This document shows positions 1-8,400 of a DNA stretch of 22,946 nt, piece after piece. The notes below the pieces were generated by a model. It was given only the letters and a program-made list of their open reading frames with translations. It was not told where the DNA came from and did not search any database. This DNA is from an uncultured Flavobacterium sp. Lineage in GTDB: Bacteria > Bacteroidota > Bacteroidia > Flavobacteriales > Flavobacteriaceae. The stretch covers positions 1-22,946 of the forward strand of contig NZ_CAMLIX010000050.1 of the NCBI RefSeq assembly GCF_946479975.1, given 5' to 3'. A program made the translations under genes and the position numbers. Positions within the stretch are counted from its first letter, which is position 1; every line of letters begins with the position of its first letter.

Positions 1-512
1 TCTATACCAAGAGTTTGAGTCGAATTGTATTTTTGTTTAAAATGATTATAAATTATAATTAAAAGTGAAATTAATCCGCCAGCTAAGTGTAACAAGTGTG
101 TAACTGTTACCACATAAAGAAAAGTTGTAGTAATTGAACTACCTTCTCCTGTAAAATAATATCCTTGTTCAACGATTTGTCCAAATCCTTGAAATTGCAA
201 TACTATAAATAAAATTCCTAATGCTAAAGTTCCTAAAAGCAAACCTGTAACCGCGCTTCTATTGTCTTTTTGAATGGCTTTTTTAGCCAAGTGAAAAGTA
301 ACACTACAAGCAATAATTACCGCTGTACTCCAGTAAAACGCAGAAGGAAGTTCAAAATTCTTCAACCAGTCTGCTCTAGATTTACTTACTACAAACGCAC
401 TTGTTAATCCAGCGAACATCATGGTCATACTTACCATAGCAAAAAGTAATATCAGTTTTGCTGATTTTGACTTTTGCGCTTGTTCTTCATTTGTTGTTAA
501 TGTCATTTCCAT
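1..512 (-). CDS. Cytochrome c oxidase subunit III-like protein (3' part outside window)
   Basis: This is a heme-copper oxidase subunit III, a membrane subunit of the terminal oxidase. About 170 codons are visible before the frame runs off the left edge, so the C-terminus is missing. The N-terminus is hydrophilic and Gln/Lys/Ser-rich. At least four hydrophobic helices follow; one begins LILLFAMVSMTMMFAG and another contains THLLHLAGG, which fits the conserved His-rich segment of the family. The start is taken as the ATG at 510-512, two bases after the cyoE stop; a second ATG at 504-506 is an equally plausible start. The tight spacing implies co-transcription with cyoE. In Flavobacteriaceae cyoE is usually followed by subunit III genes and other oxidase and assembly genes, which would lie beyond the edge. 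The family call is firm; the exact oxidase type (caa3 or other) cannot be told from this fragment. Confidence 0.88.
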   Translation of the reverse strand, partial: MEMTLTTNEEQAQKSKSAKLILLFAMVSMTMMFAGLTSAFVVSKSRADWLKNFELPSAFYWSTAVIIACSVTFHLAKKAIQKDNRSAVTGLLLGTLALGILFIVLQFQGFGQIVEQGYYFTGEGSSITTTFLYVVTVTHLLHLAGGLISLLIIIYNHFKQKYNSTQTLGI

Positions 513-514
513 AA

Positions 515-1417
515 CTATCTTAAAAATTTATCTACTATAAATACAATTTGCAACAGCGAAATGTAAGATACACTTACTAGCATTAATGTTCTCGCTGCCT
601 TGGCAGTTCTTAATTTATATAAACGAACTGCGTAAAAAAGCATCCAAAGTCCTAAAAGAAATACTAAAACTGCTGCAATTGGAGATATAAATAACTGTCC
701 TGTAAAACCTAACATAGGTAATAACGATGCTATTATCAGCCAAATTGTATACAAAATAATCTGCAATGCGGTTTTATTATCTTTTCTTCCTGTTGGAAGC
801 ATAAATATACCTGCTTTTTCGTAATCTTCATACAAAAACCATCCAATTGACCAGAAATGTGGAAACTGCCAGAAAAATTGAATTAAAAATAATGTCCCAG
901 CTTCAATTCCGAATTCTCCTGTTGCCGCCACCCAGCCCAGCATAAACGGAATTGCTCCCGGAAATGCTCCAACAAAAACAGACAACGATGTAACTGTTTT
1001 TAATGGCGTGTAAACACTTGTGTATAAAAATATAGAAATCGCGGCAAACATTGCCGATTTAGCATTTATTGTATAAAGAAGTGCAATACCTATAATAGTC
1101 AGAAGACTTGCTACCAGTAACGCAACTTTAGGAGACATACGCCCAGAAGGAACGGGACGATTCTTAGTACGATCCATTAACGAATCGATATCTTTTTCGA
1201 TTACCTGATTAAAAGCATTCGAAGCTCCAACCATACAATATCCTCCAATCGATAAAACAAGCAAAACACTCCATTGAAAAGGATGATCAGAATCAACTCC
1301 TAATAAATATCCTGCAATGGAAGAGAACAAAACACTAATAGCCAAACCGGCCTTAGTAATCTCTTTAAAGTCTAGAAATATTGATTTGATTGATAATGTA
1401 TTTTTTGCAGCGTTCAA
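515..1417 (-). CDS. cyoE: Protoheme IX farnesyltransferase (heme O synthase)
   Basis: The enzyme transfers a farnesyl group from farnesyl diphosphate to the vinyl group of heme B, making heme O for the terminal oxidase in the inner membrane. It is a UbiA-type prenyltransferase with about eight to nine hydrophobic segments. The first Asp-rich motif (about residues 67-88: N70, D76, D78, D82, then RTxxRP) and the second (YEDYEKAG, about residues 196-203) are both present. No ATG exists in frame before residue 62. The frame is open to a TTG at 1453, but a TAnnTTTG promoter element at 1451-1458 overlaps that codon, so I prefer the TTG at 1415-1417. That gives 300 aa and an A-rich leader. The longer form would be 312 aa. 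The oxidase subunit III gene starts 2 bp after the stop, which fits a respiratory operon. Confidence 0.93.
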   Translation of the reverse strand: MNAAKNTLSIKSIFLDFKEITKAGLAISVLFSSIAGYLLGVDSDHPFQWSVLLVLSIGGYCMVGASNAFNQVIEKDIDSLMDRTKNRPVPSGRMSPKVALLVASLLTIIGIALLYTINAKSAMFAAISIFLYTSVYTPLKTVTSLSVFVGAFPGAIPFMLGWVAATGEFGIEAGTLFLIQFFWQFPHFWSIGWFLYEDYEKAGIFMLPTGRKDNKTALQIILYTIWLIIASLLPMLGFTGQLFISPIAAVLVFLLGLWMLFYAVRLYKLRTAKAARTLMLVSVSYISLLQIVFIVDKFLR

Positions 1418-1450
1418 TACCGTTGTTTTTGTATTTTTTTTCAAGTGGTG

Positions 1451-1458
1451 CAAATGTA
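1451..1458 (-). promoter_or_regulatory. Candidate Bacteroidota -7 element (TACATTTG) before cyoE
   Basis: On the minus strand this reads TACATTTG, a match to the flavobacterial TAnnTTTG -7 element. Transcription would start near 1444, about 27 nt before the preferred TTG start of cyoE. No TTG -33 element is visible at the usual 17-23 bp spacing, so the call is tentative. Confidence 0.35.
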
Positions 1459-1574
1459 CAAATTAGATTGTAGAATTTAATCCTATAAAATTAGATTTTT
1501 TTCAATAAAACCTTTACAAATTAAGATCTCAGCATTCTTTAACACTATTGTTTCGAAAAATCTTATTAAAACTA

Positions 1575-3698
1575 CTAGTAATCAAAATACCAGTTAAAAA
1601 TATCAGATCGTAATCCGATACTAAACCAGGTTGTACTTTGTTTAAATGTTGTTGCCGTTTCTTGTGTTGGATCAAAATTTCGATAGATAAGACTTCCAAA
1701 TAATTTTAGATTCGTCATCGGATTAATTAAATAACCTCCTTGAATATCTGCAATAAAAATATTTGTTTTATTTCCCTGACCCACTTTTACGCCTGTATCA
1801 TAAGGACGATTTGCATCGTAACTTTTGTAAATATTCCCTCCGTAATTAAAAGAATCTGCAGCAGTGTCAAAATCTAAACCTCTTGTTCCCATCGTTAATT
1901 TTGCATCTCCAAACAAACGGCCTTTATGATAACGTCCAATTACAATTAACTCCTTAAAATTACCTCCCCATTGGTGCCCAACACTTTGATTGTTGTGTCC
2001 GTAATTTGTAATAACAGCACTATGAGAATACACATACGGGCGAACGTGATTGAATTCTACCTGAAACAATAAGTCTTTTACGTTAAATGCATTGAAATAT
2101 TTTGCTCCAATTTGAAAACCAAATTTATTCTTCCAACTTTGATTTCCTGCTCCAACATCTGAAACAGAAAATTCATCAATCAAAAACTGAGAATATAAAT
2201 TGATGTTGTTATTCCATTTATATTTTCCAGTCAGCCCCAAAAGTGCATTTCCACTTTTAGATGAAGAACCAAATTCTACAGCACGGTAAAAAATAATCGG
2301 ATTCACAAAATTGATATCAAAACCTCTATTATTCGAATCTGTCCAAACTACAGATTCAAAAAATCCTAAATTCAATTTATTAGATACATTCCAGCTCAAA
2401 TAATGGTTTGCCATAAATTTTGTAGCATAGGTTTTTTCTGCTGTAACTTCTGGACGAACATCTTTCATCCACATATACGTATTTGTATATTTTATTTTCC
2501 AGAAATTCGTATTGATTTTAAAATAAGGATACGGACTTGCTCCATCTCCTTCTAAAAGCGAACGATAACCGTCACCAATAAAGTTTCTGCCATATCCTAA
2601 CTGCAGATCAAAAATTTTACTCGGAGCAAACGTAATATTAGCATCTGCCAAAGGAAAATCATAAGCATCTGTCTTGAATCTTTTTGCAATACCTACTCCA
2701 GGAACTATAGCCGGATTTCCTCCAGATGGTTTTATCGATTCTGCATAATCATTAAAATATCCTGCAAATCTTCCCTGACTCTCAAAAAAAGTTGTGGTAA
2801 AATTGATCTGTTTTCCTAATCCTCCTCTAAAATTCAAAGCTCTCGTATTCACATAAGTGTAAGACGCATCAGTGTCTGAAGCTTTTCCTAATTGTAAATC
2901 TACAATTGGATTTAATGAAAACCAGTAATCTTCACCTTGAATCTGCACCATATTTTCATTCCACCATTTTCTTCCCAGCCAAGACGAAACATTTTTCTGT
3001 AAAGATTGATTAACCGCTTTTAAGTTATAATATTTAGAAACCTCAGCATAAGTATAAGGCTTAGAAGCCGTATGGTTATTAGTTCCTACTTGATTCATTG
3101 CGCCATCAAACTGCGCATAATAACTATGCGAAAATGGAATATTTAAATGACTCTCAAATTCTGGATTATTGTATTTTTTATACACAATACTATCCAATTC
3201 TGTCATTGGTTTTTCAATTGGTTTTAAAATTTCCGATGCAGCCAAAGCTTCTGCCGCAAGTTGTTCAGAACTTTTAACAGGAATATCTATTGAAATTGTA
3301 TATTTAGAATAAGTTGGTTTTCCGTTATACGTTGAAGGTTTTATTTTTGGAAATTTCCCAAAAACTCGCTTTGCTTCTTCAGACAATTCTTCACTTGCTG
3401 CCGAAACGTAAATCACTTTAAATTCTCCCTCAGCATTAACTTCAAAAAGTATTTTTACAGCACCTTTGTACTTATTTTGTTTTGAATTTTCTGGAACTTG
3501 AAAGTTTATAAATATAAAATCCTGAACTTCTTTATAAAAACAGTTCTCTAATTTTTTACCATCTAAATTTTCACAATTTGGAAAAACTGGAAACATTTCT
3601 GCTGTAAATCCAGGCTGTATAGACGCGTTACCATTTTGTTGTGAAGAAACAAGGAAAAATGAAAAGATAAAGACAAGGGACAAAAAAAACTTATTCAC
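1575..3698 (-). CDS. remB: RemB-like gliding motility protein: TonB-C-like domain plus predicted outer-membrane barrel
   Basis: The 707-aa product has a clear signal peptide (hydrophobic residues 4-18, then SSQQ). Residues about 41-141 resemble a TonB C-terminal / energy-transducer domain (GAVKILFEVNAEGEFKVIYV, then a Lys/Pro-rich turn and YSKYTISIDIP). The remaining 550 or so residues are rich in alternating aromatic and polar beta strands and end in an aromatic residue (FNWYFDY), as expected of an outer-membrane barrel. I name it RemB from this composition and its position between cyoE and deoC next to sprA, which matches my memory of F. johnsoniae. RemB is linked to gliding there, but its biochemical role is not established. 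The start is a GTG at 3696-3698: an in-frame stop lies directly upstream and only this start keeps the signal peptide. It begins 18 bp after the deoC stop, so the two are probably co-transcribed. The alternative is an uncharacterised Wzi-like or other barrel protein. Confidence 0.7.
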   Translation of the reverse strand: MNKFFLSLVFIFSFFLVSSQQNGNASIQPGFTAEMFPVFPNCENLDGKKLENCFYKEVQDFIFINFQVPENSKQNKYKGAVKILFEVNAEGEFKVIYVSAASEELSEEAKRVFGKFPKIKPSTYNGKPTYSKYTISIDIPVKSSEQLAAEALAASEILKPIEKPMTELDSIVYKKYNNPEFESHLNIPFSHSYYAQFDGAMNQVGTNNHTASKPYTYAEVSKYYNLKAVNQSLQKNVSSWLGRKWWNENMVQIQGEDYWFSLNPIVDLQLGKASDTDASYTYVNTRALNFRGGLGKQINFTTTFFESQGRFAGYFNDYAESIKPSGGNPAIVPGVGIAKRFKTDAYDFPLADANITFAPSKIFDLQLGYGRNFIGDGYRSLLEGDGASPYPYFKINTNFWKIKYTNTYMWMKDVRPEVTAEKTYATKFMANHYLSWNVSNKLNLGFFESVVWTDSNNRGFDINFVNPIIFYRAVEFGSSSKSGNALLGLTGKYKWNNNINLYSQFLIDEFSVSDVGAGNQSWKNKFGFQIGAKYFNAFNVKDLLFQVEFNHVRPYVYSHSAVITNYGHNNQSVGHQWGGNFKELIVIGRYHKGRLFGDAKLTMGTRGLDFDTAADSFNYGGNIYKSYDANRPYDTGVKVGQGNKTNIFIADIQGGYLINPMTNLKLFGSLIYRNFDPTQETATTFKQSTTWFSIGLRSDIFNWYFDY

Positions 3699-3716
3699 TT
3701 AAAATTAGGTATTTAT

Positions 3717-4460
3717 TTAATATTGATTTGGGGAATTTTCTCCGTTTACAATTGCTTTTGCAGCAGAAGTTCCAATTCGTTTTACTCCTAAAAGAATCAT
3801 TTCTGACGCTTCTTCAAACGAACGAACGCCTCCAGCAGCTTTTATGGAAAGCGGAGAAGCATTTTCAAGCATTATAATTATGGATTGTATTGTTGCTCCG
3901 TTTGGAGTATCATTTTCTGTTTTATAAAAACCTGTAGAAGATTTTACAAAAATAGACGCAAAATCATCTTCATCAAAATGAGAGACTGCCACATTTTTTA
4001 TTAAAGCAGATAATTGAATAATCTCTTTATCTGTTAAAGCAGCAACTTCAATAATCCATTTTACGGTTTTATTATTTGCCAAAGCAATCTGGGTTCCTAT
4101 TAAGATTTCTTTTTTAACCAAATCTATTTCCCCATTTTTGAATGCTTCATAATTACATACAAAATCTAAATCATCGGCACCATTTGCAATTGCCTCATTT
4201 GCTTCCTTAATCTTGGTTTCAAGACTAGACTTTCCTTCTGGAAAATCAATTACGGTTCCAACTAACAAAACCGAATTGGCTTCTACAATCATTTTCTTGG
4301 CTAGAGCAACATATTCTGGACGAATCATAATTAGTTTAAATTCTTCCTTAATAGCTTCGGCAATCATTTCTTTTACCACAATAGCATTTTCCTCTTCAGA
4401 AAGACCAGCTTGCGAAGCATTTTTTAAATAAGTAGAATCTAGATATTGCTTTACATTCAT
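3717..4460 (-). CDS. deoC: Deoxyribose-phosphate aldolase
   Basis: DeoC cleaves 2-deoxyribose 5-phosphate to glyceraldehyde 3-phosphate and acetaldehyde in cytoplasmic deoxynucleoside catabolism. The 247-aa TIM-barrel protein shows the Schiff-base lysine (K173 in FVKSSTGFY), the DDLDF strand with its acidic residues (about 96-100) and the second active-site lysine (K207 in IKAAGGVRS). The segment that often carries a Cys (vCVxPxYV) reads IMIRPEYV, so that Cys is absent; it is not catalytic in most homologues. The frame is open 10 codons further upstream, but the ATG at 4458-4460 (MNVKQYLDSTYLK) matches the family N-terminus, and the longer start would lie close to the likely promoter at 4488-4495. 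remB follows 18 bp downstream. Confidence 0.93.
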   Translation of the reverse strand: MNVKQYLDSTYLKNASQAGLSEEENAIVVKEMIAEAIKEEFKLIMIRPEYVALAKKMIVEANSVLLVGTVIDFPEGKSSLETKIKEANEAIANGADDLDFVCNYEAFKNGEIDLVKKEILIGTQIALANNKTVKWIIEVAALTDKEIIQLSALIKNVAVSHFDEDDFASIFVKSSTGFYKTENDTPNGATIQSIIIMLENASPLSIKAAGGVRSFEEASEMILLGVKRIGTSAAKAIVNGENSPNQY

Positions 4461-4487
4461 AATGATAGAAGTTGCAGAAAACCAGCA

Positions 4488-4495
4488 CAAAAGTA
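4488..4495 (-). promoter_or_regulatory. Candidate -7 element (TACTTTTG) before deoC
   Basis: The minus strand reads TACTTTTG, matching TAnnTTTG, 28 nt upstream of the deoC ATG. It lies just after the terminator of the preceding gene, where a new promoter would be expected. No convincing -33 TTG is seen at standard spacing. Confidence 0.4.
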
Positions 4496-4543
4496 CATTT
4501 TATATTGATAAAAAACAGTCTTTTAAAACTTTGATTTTCTTGT

Positions 4544-4568
4544 AAAAAAAAACCCACCGAAGTGGGTT
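4544..4568 (-). terminator. Rho-independent terminator after the VanZ-like gene
   Basis: On the minus strand a 7-bp stem AACCCAC/GTGGGTT closes a TTCG tetraloop and runs straight into a tract of T's (the A-run at 4544-4552 on the plus strand). It begins 6 bp after the VanZ-like stop codon. A UUCG loop on a C-G closing pair is an unusually stable tetraloop. It separates gcvH-vanZ from deoC-remB. Confidence 0.9.
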
Positions 4569-4574
4569 AGATAT

Positions 4575-4958
4575 TTATATCTTATCTATTTGCTTTTTTA
4601 AGGCGATTGCTGTAAAGACAGCTATAACGGCTCCAAGCGCATTGGCCAGAATATCTGTAACATCTGCAGCTCTTGTAGTTGTTAATGCACCTTGCAGAAT
4701 TTCGATTGTAATTCCAAAAAAAACAGAAAATATAAAAGAAATCAAATAGGCTTTAAAATCTTCAGCTCCTTTTCCTGTCAATTCCTTTTTGAAAAACAAA
4801 ATCCACGAAATTGTAAATCCAAAATGAAAACAGAAATGCACAATTTTATCAATACTTGGAATATTTACTGCAGGAATATTGCTAGAATCTGTCAAACAAA
4901 AATAGGTAATAATTCCCGAGCATATAATTGCCCAAATTAAAAGAAATTGTTTAGGCAC
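4575..4958 (-). CDS. VanZ-like family membrane protein
   Basis: This is a 127-aa integral membrane protein with about four hydrophobic segments and the VanZ-like pattern [11 protein letters not shown] (residues about 37-47), followed later by E-x-x-Q and conserved R, D and N-x-x-G positions in [20 protein letters not shown] and ILANALG. Despite the family name (VanZ gives teicoplanin resistance), small homologues are common in Bacteroidota with no known function, and no resistance should be inferred. The start is a GTG at 4956-4958. No ATG exists in the protein, and a stop lies two codons upstream. This start overlaps the end of gcvH by 8 bp, suggesting translational coupling. The gene is followed immediately by a strong terminator. 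Confidence 0.85.
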   Translation of the reverse strand: MPKQFLLIWAIICSGIITYFCLTDSSNIPAVNIPSIDKIVHFCFHFGFTISWILFFKKELTGKGAEDFKAYLISFIFSVFFGITIEILQGALTTTRAADVTDILANALGAVIAVFTAIALKKQIDKI

Positions 4959-5331
4959 CGATTAATTCTTTATAAGCTTCGTCAGACAATAACGAATCAA
5001 TTTCTGAAGCATCTGCAATTTTAATTTTAATCATCCATCCAGCACCATAAGGATCTGAATTTACTGTTTCAGGAGCACTTTCTAAATCTTCATTAAAAGC
5101 AATGATTTCACCTGTTAATGGTAAAAATAAATCTGAAACTGTTTTTACAGCTTCAACAGTTCCAAAAACTTCATCTTTTGAAAGTGTCTGGTCTAAAGTT
5201 TCTACCTCAACATACACGATATCTCCTAACTCTTTTTGTGCAAAATGAGTAATTCCTACAGTTGCAACATCTCCTTCGATGCTAACCCATTCGTGATCTT
5301 TTGTATACTTTAAATTTGCTGGTATGCTCAT
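4951..5331 (-). CDS. gcvH: Glycine cleavage system H protein
   Basis: GcvH is the lipoyl carrier that shuttles the methylamine group between the P and T proteins of glycine cleavage in the cytoplasm. The 126-aa length is typical. The lipoylation site is K63 in [13 protein letters not shown]. The N-terminal YTKDHEW and the C-terminal [11 protein letters not shown] are family hallmarks. No gcvP or gcvT is in the window, as is common in Bacteroidota where these genes are scattered. It overlaps the GTG start of the VanZ-like gene by 8 bp. A TAnnTTTG element lies about 40 nt upstream of the ATG, so it may have its own promoter rather than depend on sprA. Confidence 0.96.
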   Translation of the reverse strand: MSIPANLKYTKDHEWVSIEGDVATVGITHFAQKELGDIVYVEVETLDQTLSKDEVFGTVEAVKTVSDLFLPLTGEIIAFNEDLESAPETVNSDPYGAGWMIKIKIADASEIDSLLSDEAYKELIGA

Positions 5332-5371
5332 AATAATATGTTTGAAAATTGATAATTTAAAATTTGAGTCA

Positions 5372-5379
5372 CAAATGTA
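5372..5379 (-). promoter_or_regulatory. Candidate -7 element (TACATTTG) before gcvH
   Basis: The minus strand reads TACATTTG, identical to the element before cyoE, 40 nt upstream of the gcvH ATG within the 85-bp gap after sprA. The -33 element is not obvious. Confidence 0.4.
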
Positions 5380-5416
5380 ATAATCTTCTAATGAAATCTA
5401 GTTTAGAAACTAAAAA

Positions 5417-8400
5417 TTAATTTCCAAAATTATAACGGAGTGTGAATCCAGATCTAATATTCGTTAAAGGAAATGCTGTTGAAATAACTGCTTTCGAGAA
5501 TGAGTGATCATAATAGAATATTGCTGTCAAGTTTTTACTGAAAGAATAATCAGCAGTTAATTTTAAAGTCCAAATATTCTGTCCTGCCGCAAGCTGATTA
5601 TTATCGTAATCTAAATAGCGAACCAATGTTTCATTGTTTCTAAATGAGAAATCGGCTTTTAAATTGATATCACTTTTAATAATTCCAGTTGGGTTATCTG
5701 CTAATCTTGAGGAGAAAATAACATCTTTAAAACGATATCCTAATCCTACAACATACTCTACTCCTTTTACTTCTGTCAACAAATTATTATCAAAACTCAT
5801 AGACAAAGCACGGTCTTTTTTAACCTCTGTCAAGATTCGGAAAGAATTTTTCAACTCAAAATCAACACGTATCAGCGGACTAAACTGCTCTACCAAATTG
5901 ACATTTGACATAATCGTTTTATTAAAGAAGTTTGTATTTACATCCTTTCCTTCTGGTGTCTCCAGATAATCAAAATTAGATCTAAATTGACTAATCGTGT
6001 AAGATGCTCTATAGTTATGCTGTAAAGAGAAACGTCTGAATTTATCTTTAAAATATTTATAACGCATCAAACCATTATATTTAATAGTCCAGTTTGGAAT
6101 TGGGAAACTTCTAAAAATATCTGTAGAACTATTTGAAGCATTTCCTCCCGTGTATGCCGCCAAGAATGATGGCAACAATACCGCTTGATTACTTTTTGAG
6201 AAACCAATAGGATAACCTGCATTAGACACATATATTTTATAATTCGGATCTGTATCTGCCGGAATTGGGTTATTTACGTCTCCGTATCTCGGAATTTCTG
6301 CTCCAGCACCATAATGTTCTTCTGCCAAACGATTTGCAATAACCAATCTATTGCTTCTAAAATTATCAAATGCAGCAGATTCTGATTCTGTACTTGGTGA
6401 AAATGCTGTTTTTATCATTACAGTAGAAATAGAAAACATTCCATACGAATACGGTGATAAAGGTGTATAATTTAATACACCAGTATCTTGATTTTCGATA
6501 ACACTGTACTGCTCAGATGAATTTTGAGAATAAGATCGATCCATTGCTAGATCTATTTTAAAGTCAGGAAATAAATCTACGTTTGCTGTTACTTTTAAAA
6601 TCTTATTATTTACCTGTGTAAAGTTTTGATTAAAATTGTCATAATTAGTCAGCCAGCCATTTTTCGCCGCTTCGTAACGTACGTCATCCTGACTACCAAA
6701 AATAAACCCTAAAGATGGTTTTGATGTTCCGAAGAAACCAATACCTGGTGTGTAACCTGGTAAAACCGTTCCACTGTTTTCAGTATAGTTAATCTGAATA
6801 TTTTTCACACTTGTCAGCACACCAATTAAACCATCATAAAACGGATTGCTGCTTGTAACTGGTTTTGCTGTATTTACAATTTTTTCTCCTGGTTTTGGAG
6901 GTGCCGTTGCTTTCGTTTTAGCTGGTTTTGCACCTGGCGTCAAACCTAAATATTTATACAGCAAATTCATGTTGAATGTTGTCGAAAAAACATTTGAGTT
7001 GGCATTTTGAATTGTATTCCCTAAATCCCAAGATGCTCCATTTTCATCAACATATTGTGACAATGCTGTCGATGATCGCTGCCAATTATAATCGGCAGTA
7101 TAGGAATAGTTTGCTTTTATAAAACTAAAAATTGGAATTTTGTTAATTGGAATTTCATAGTTTACAATAAATTGCTGTAAATGCTGATTGGGCGTACCAA
7201 TATCAAAATAATCATCCCAAATATTAAAATCTTGTTTTGGTGTATTATCATCATTCAAGAAATTTCGAACAATATTATTAGAAGATGCAGTGTAATTCAA
7301 TTTCAATGATTTTGTCAAATTAAATCCGAAACCATATTGATAATTAAATGCAAAATTTCTTCTATAAAGCGGATTAATTCCAAGGCTTCCTTCCTCTAAC
7401 TCTACTTGTCTATACTGCTGACGATTGCTTTGTCTGATAATATTTGTATTGAAAGAAATGTTTGAAGGAAGATAATTAATATTAAAATCACTCAACAGTT
7501 TCCAATATTCACTTGTTTTTAAGAATTTATTCTTCTTAAACGGAACAACTTCTTTTGGCTGAAATGTATAAGCGTAGTTTACGGCTGTATTAGATTGTTC
7601 GTCATCATAATTTTCAACTTCATAATCGTGTCTTTCAACCTGATTGTAAGATTGAGAGAATGTCAAGTTTTCTACATCATAAACATGAGGTTTCTGCTCT
7701 GGCGCTCTATCTTTTCTTACACCTATAAAGTTGATACTTTTACGCTTAGTATAATCTACCGCACGTGTTCTAATGTTATCTCTTTCTCGTGAATCTGTAG
7801 TCTCAGAAATTAATTGATTTAACTTAATATCTTGATTAAACGGATCATATTCTGGAGTAATAACTTCCTCTCCAATTGCATAATTAAACGGAAGATTAAT
7901 TCCCCATTTTTGAGGCAGTAATTTCCCTAAATTTAAATTGGTTACAATATTATATTGCTGAATATCTTCACGATCTCTTTCATTTGCTCCTTGTTCCAAA
8001 GAACCAAAACCTATTGTACTCTTTTTACCAGATGCAGACAAAGTCATTAAATCTGCCATATTGGTATCAATGTTTAATAAAGCCGCCATACCGCCTTTAT
8101 TTTCCATATCAGACATACGAAGTTCGTTAAACCAAACTTCTCCTTTAATATCTTTATGATCTGCCTGACTTTTTACTCCAACCATTAAATTTCGGATTAA
8201 ACCAAAATTCGGATTACCTTTTATACCTAAAGTTAATTTACTGTCATTATCTCCTCCTTGAACACTTGGATCTCTATCAGGATAATAAATACCATTTACA
8301 TCTCTTCTAGCATCGTTAGGACCAATTTTCATGGCCAAAATTTTCATCCTTGTCAATAAAGAAAGTGCCAAATCAATATTGTTTTCTTCCAGCCAAACTA

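Noticed and set aside
4213..4940. Plus-strand open frames of 72 and 82 codons opposite deoC and the VanZ-like gene
   Set aside because: They are fully antisense to well-supported genes, have low-complexity translations and match no family; they are frame shadows.
4575..4958. Glycopeptide resistance role for the VanZ-like gene
   Set aside because: Only the membrane family matches; there are no vanA/vanH/vanX-type genes nearby and the neighbours are housekeeping genes.
5399..5416. Short inverted repeat (TAGTTTAGAAACTA-like) just after the sprA stop
   Set aside because: Only 5-6 AT-rich pairs with a very small loop and no U-tract; too weak to call a terminator.
5634..7792. Plus-strand open frames of 65-111 codons opposite sprA
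   Set aside because: Antisense to SprA, no recognisable domain, signal peptide or promoter; expected by chance opposite a 7-kb gene.
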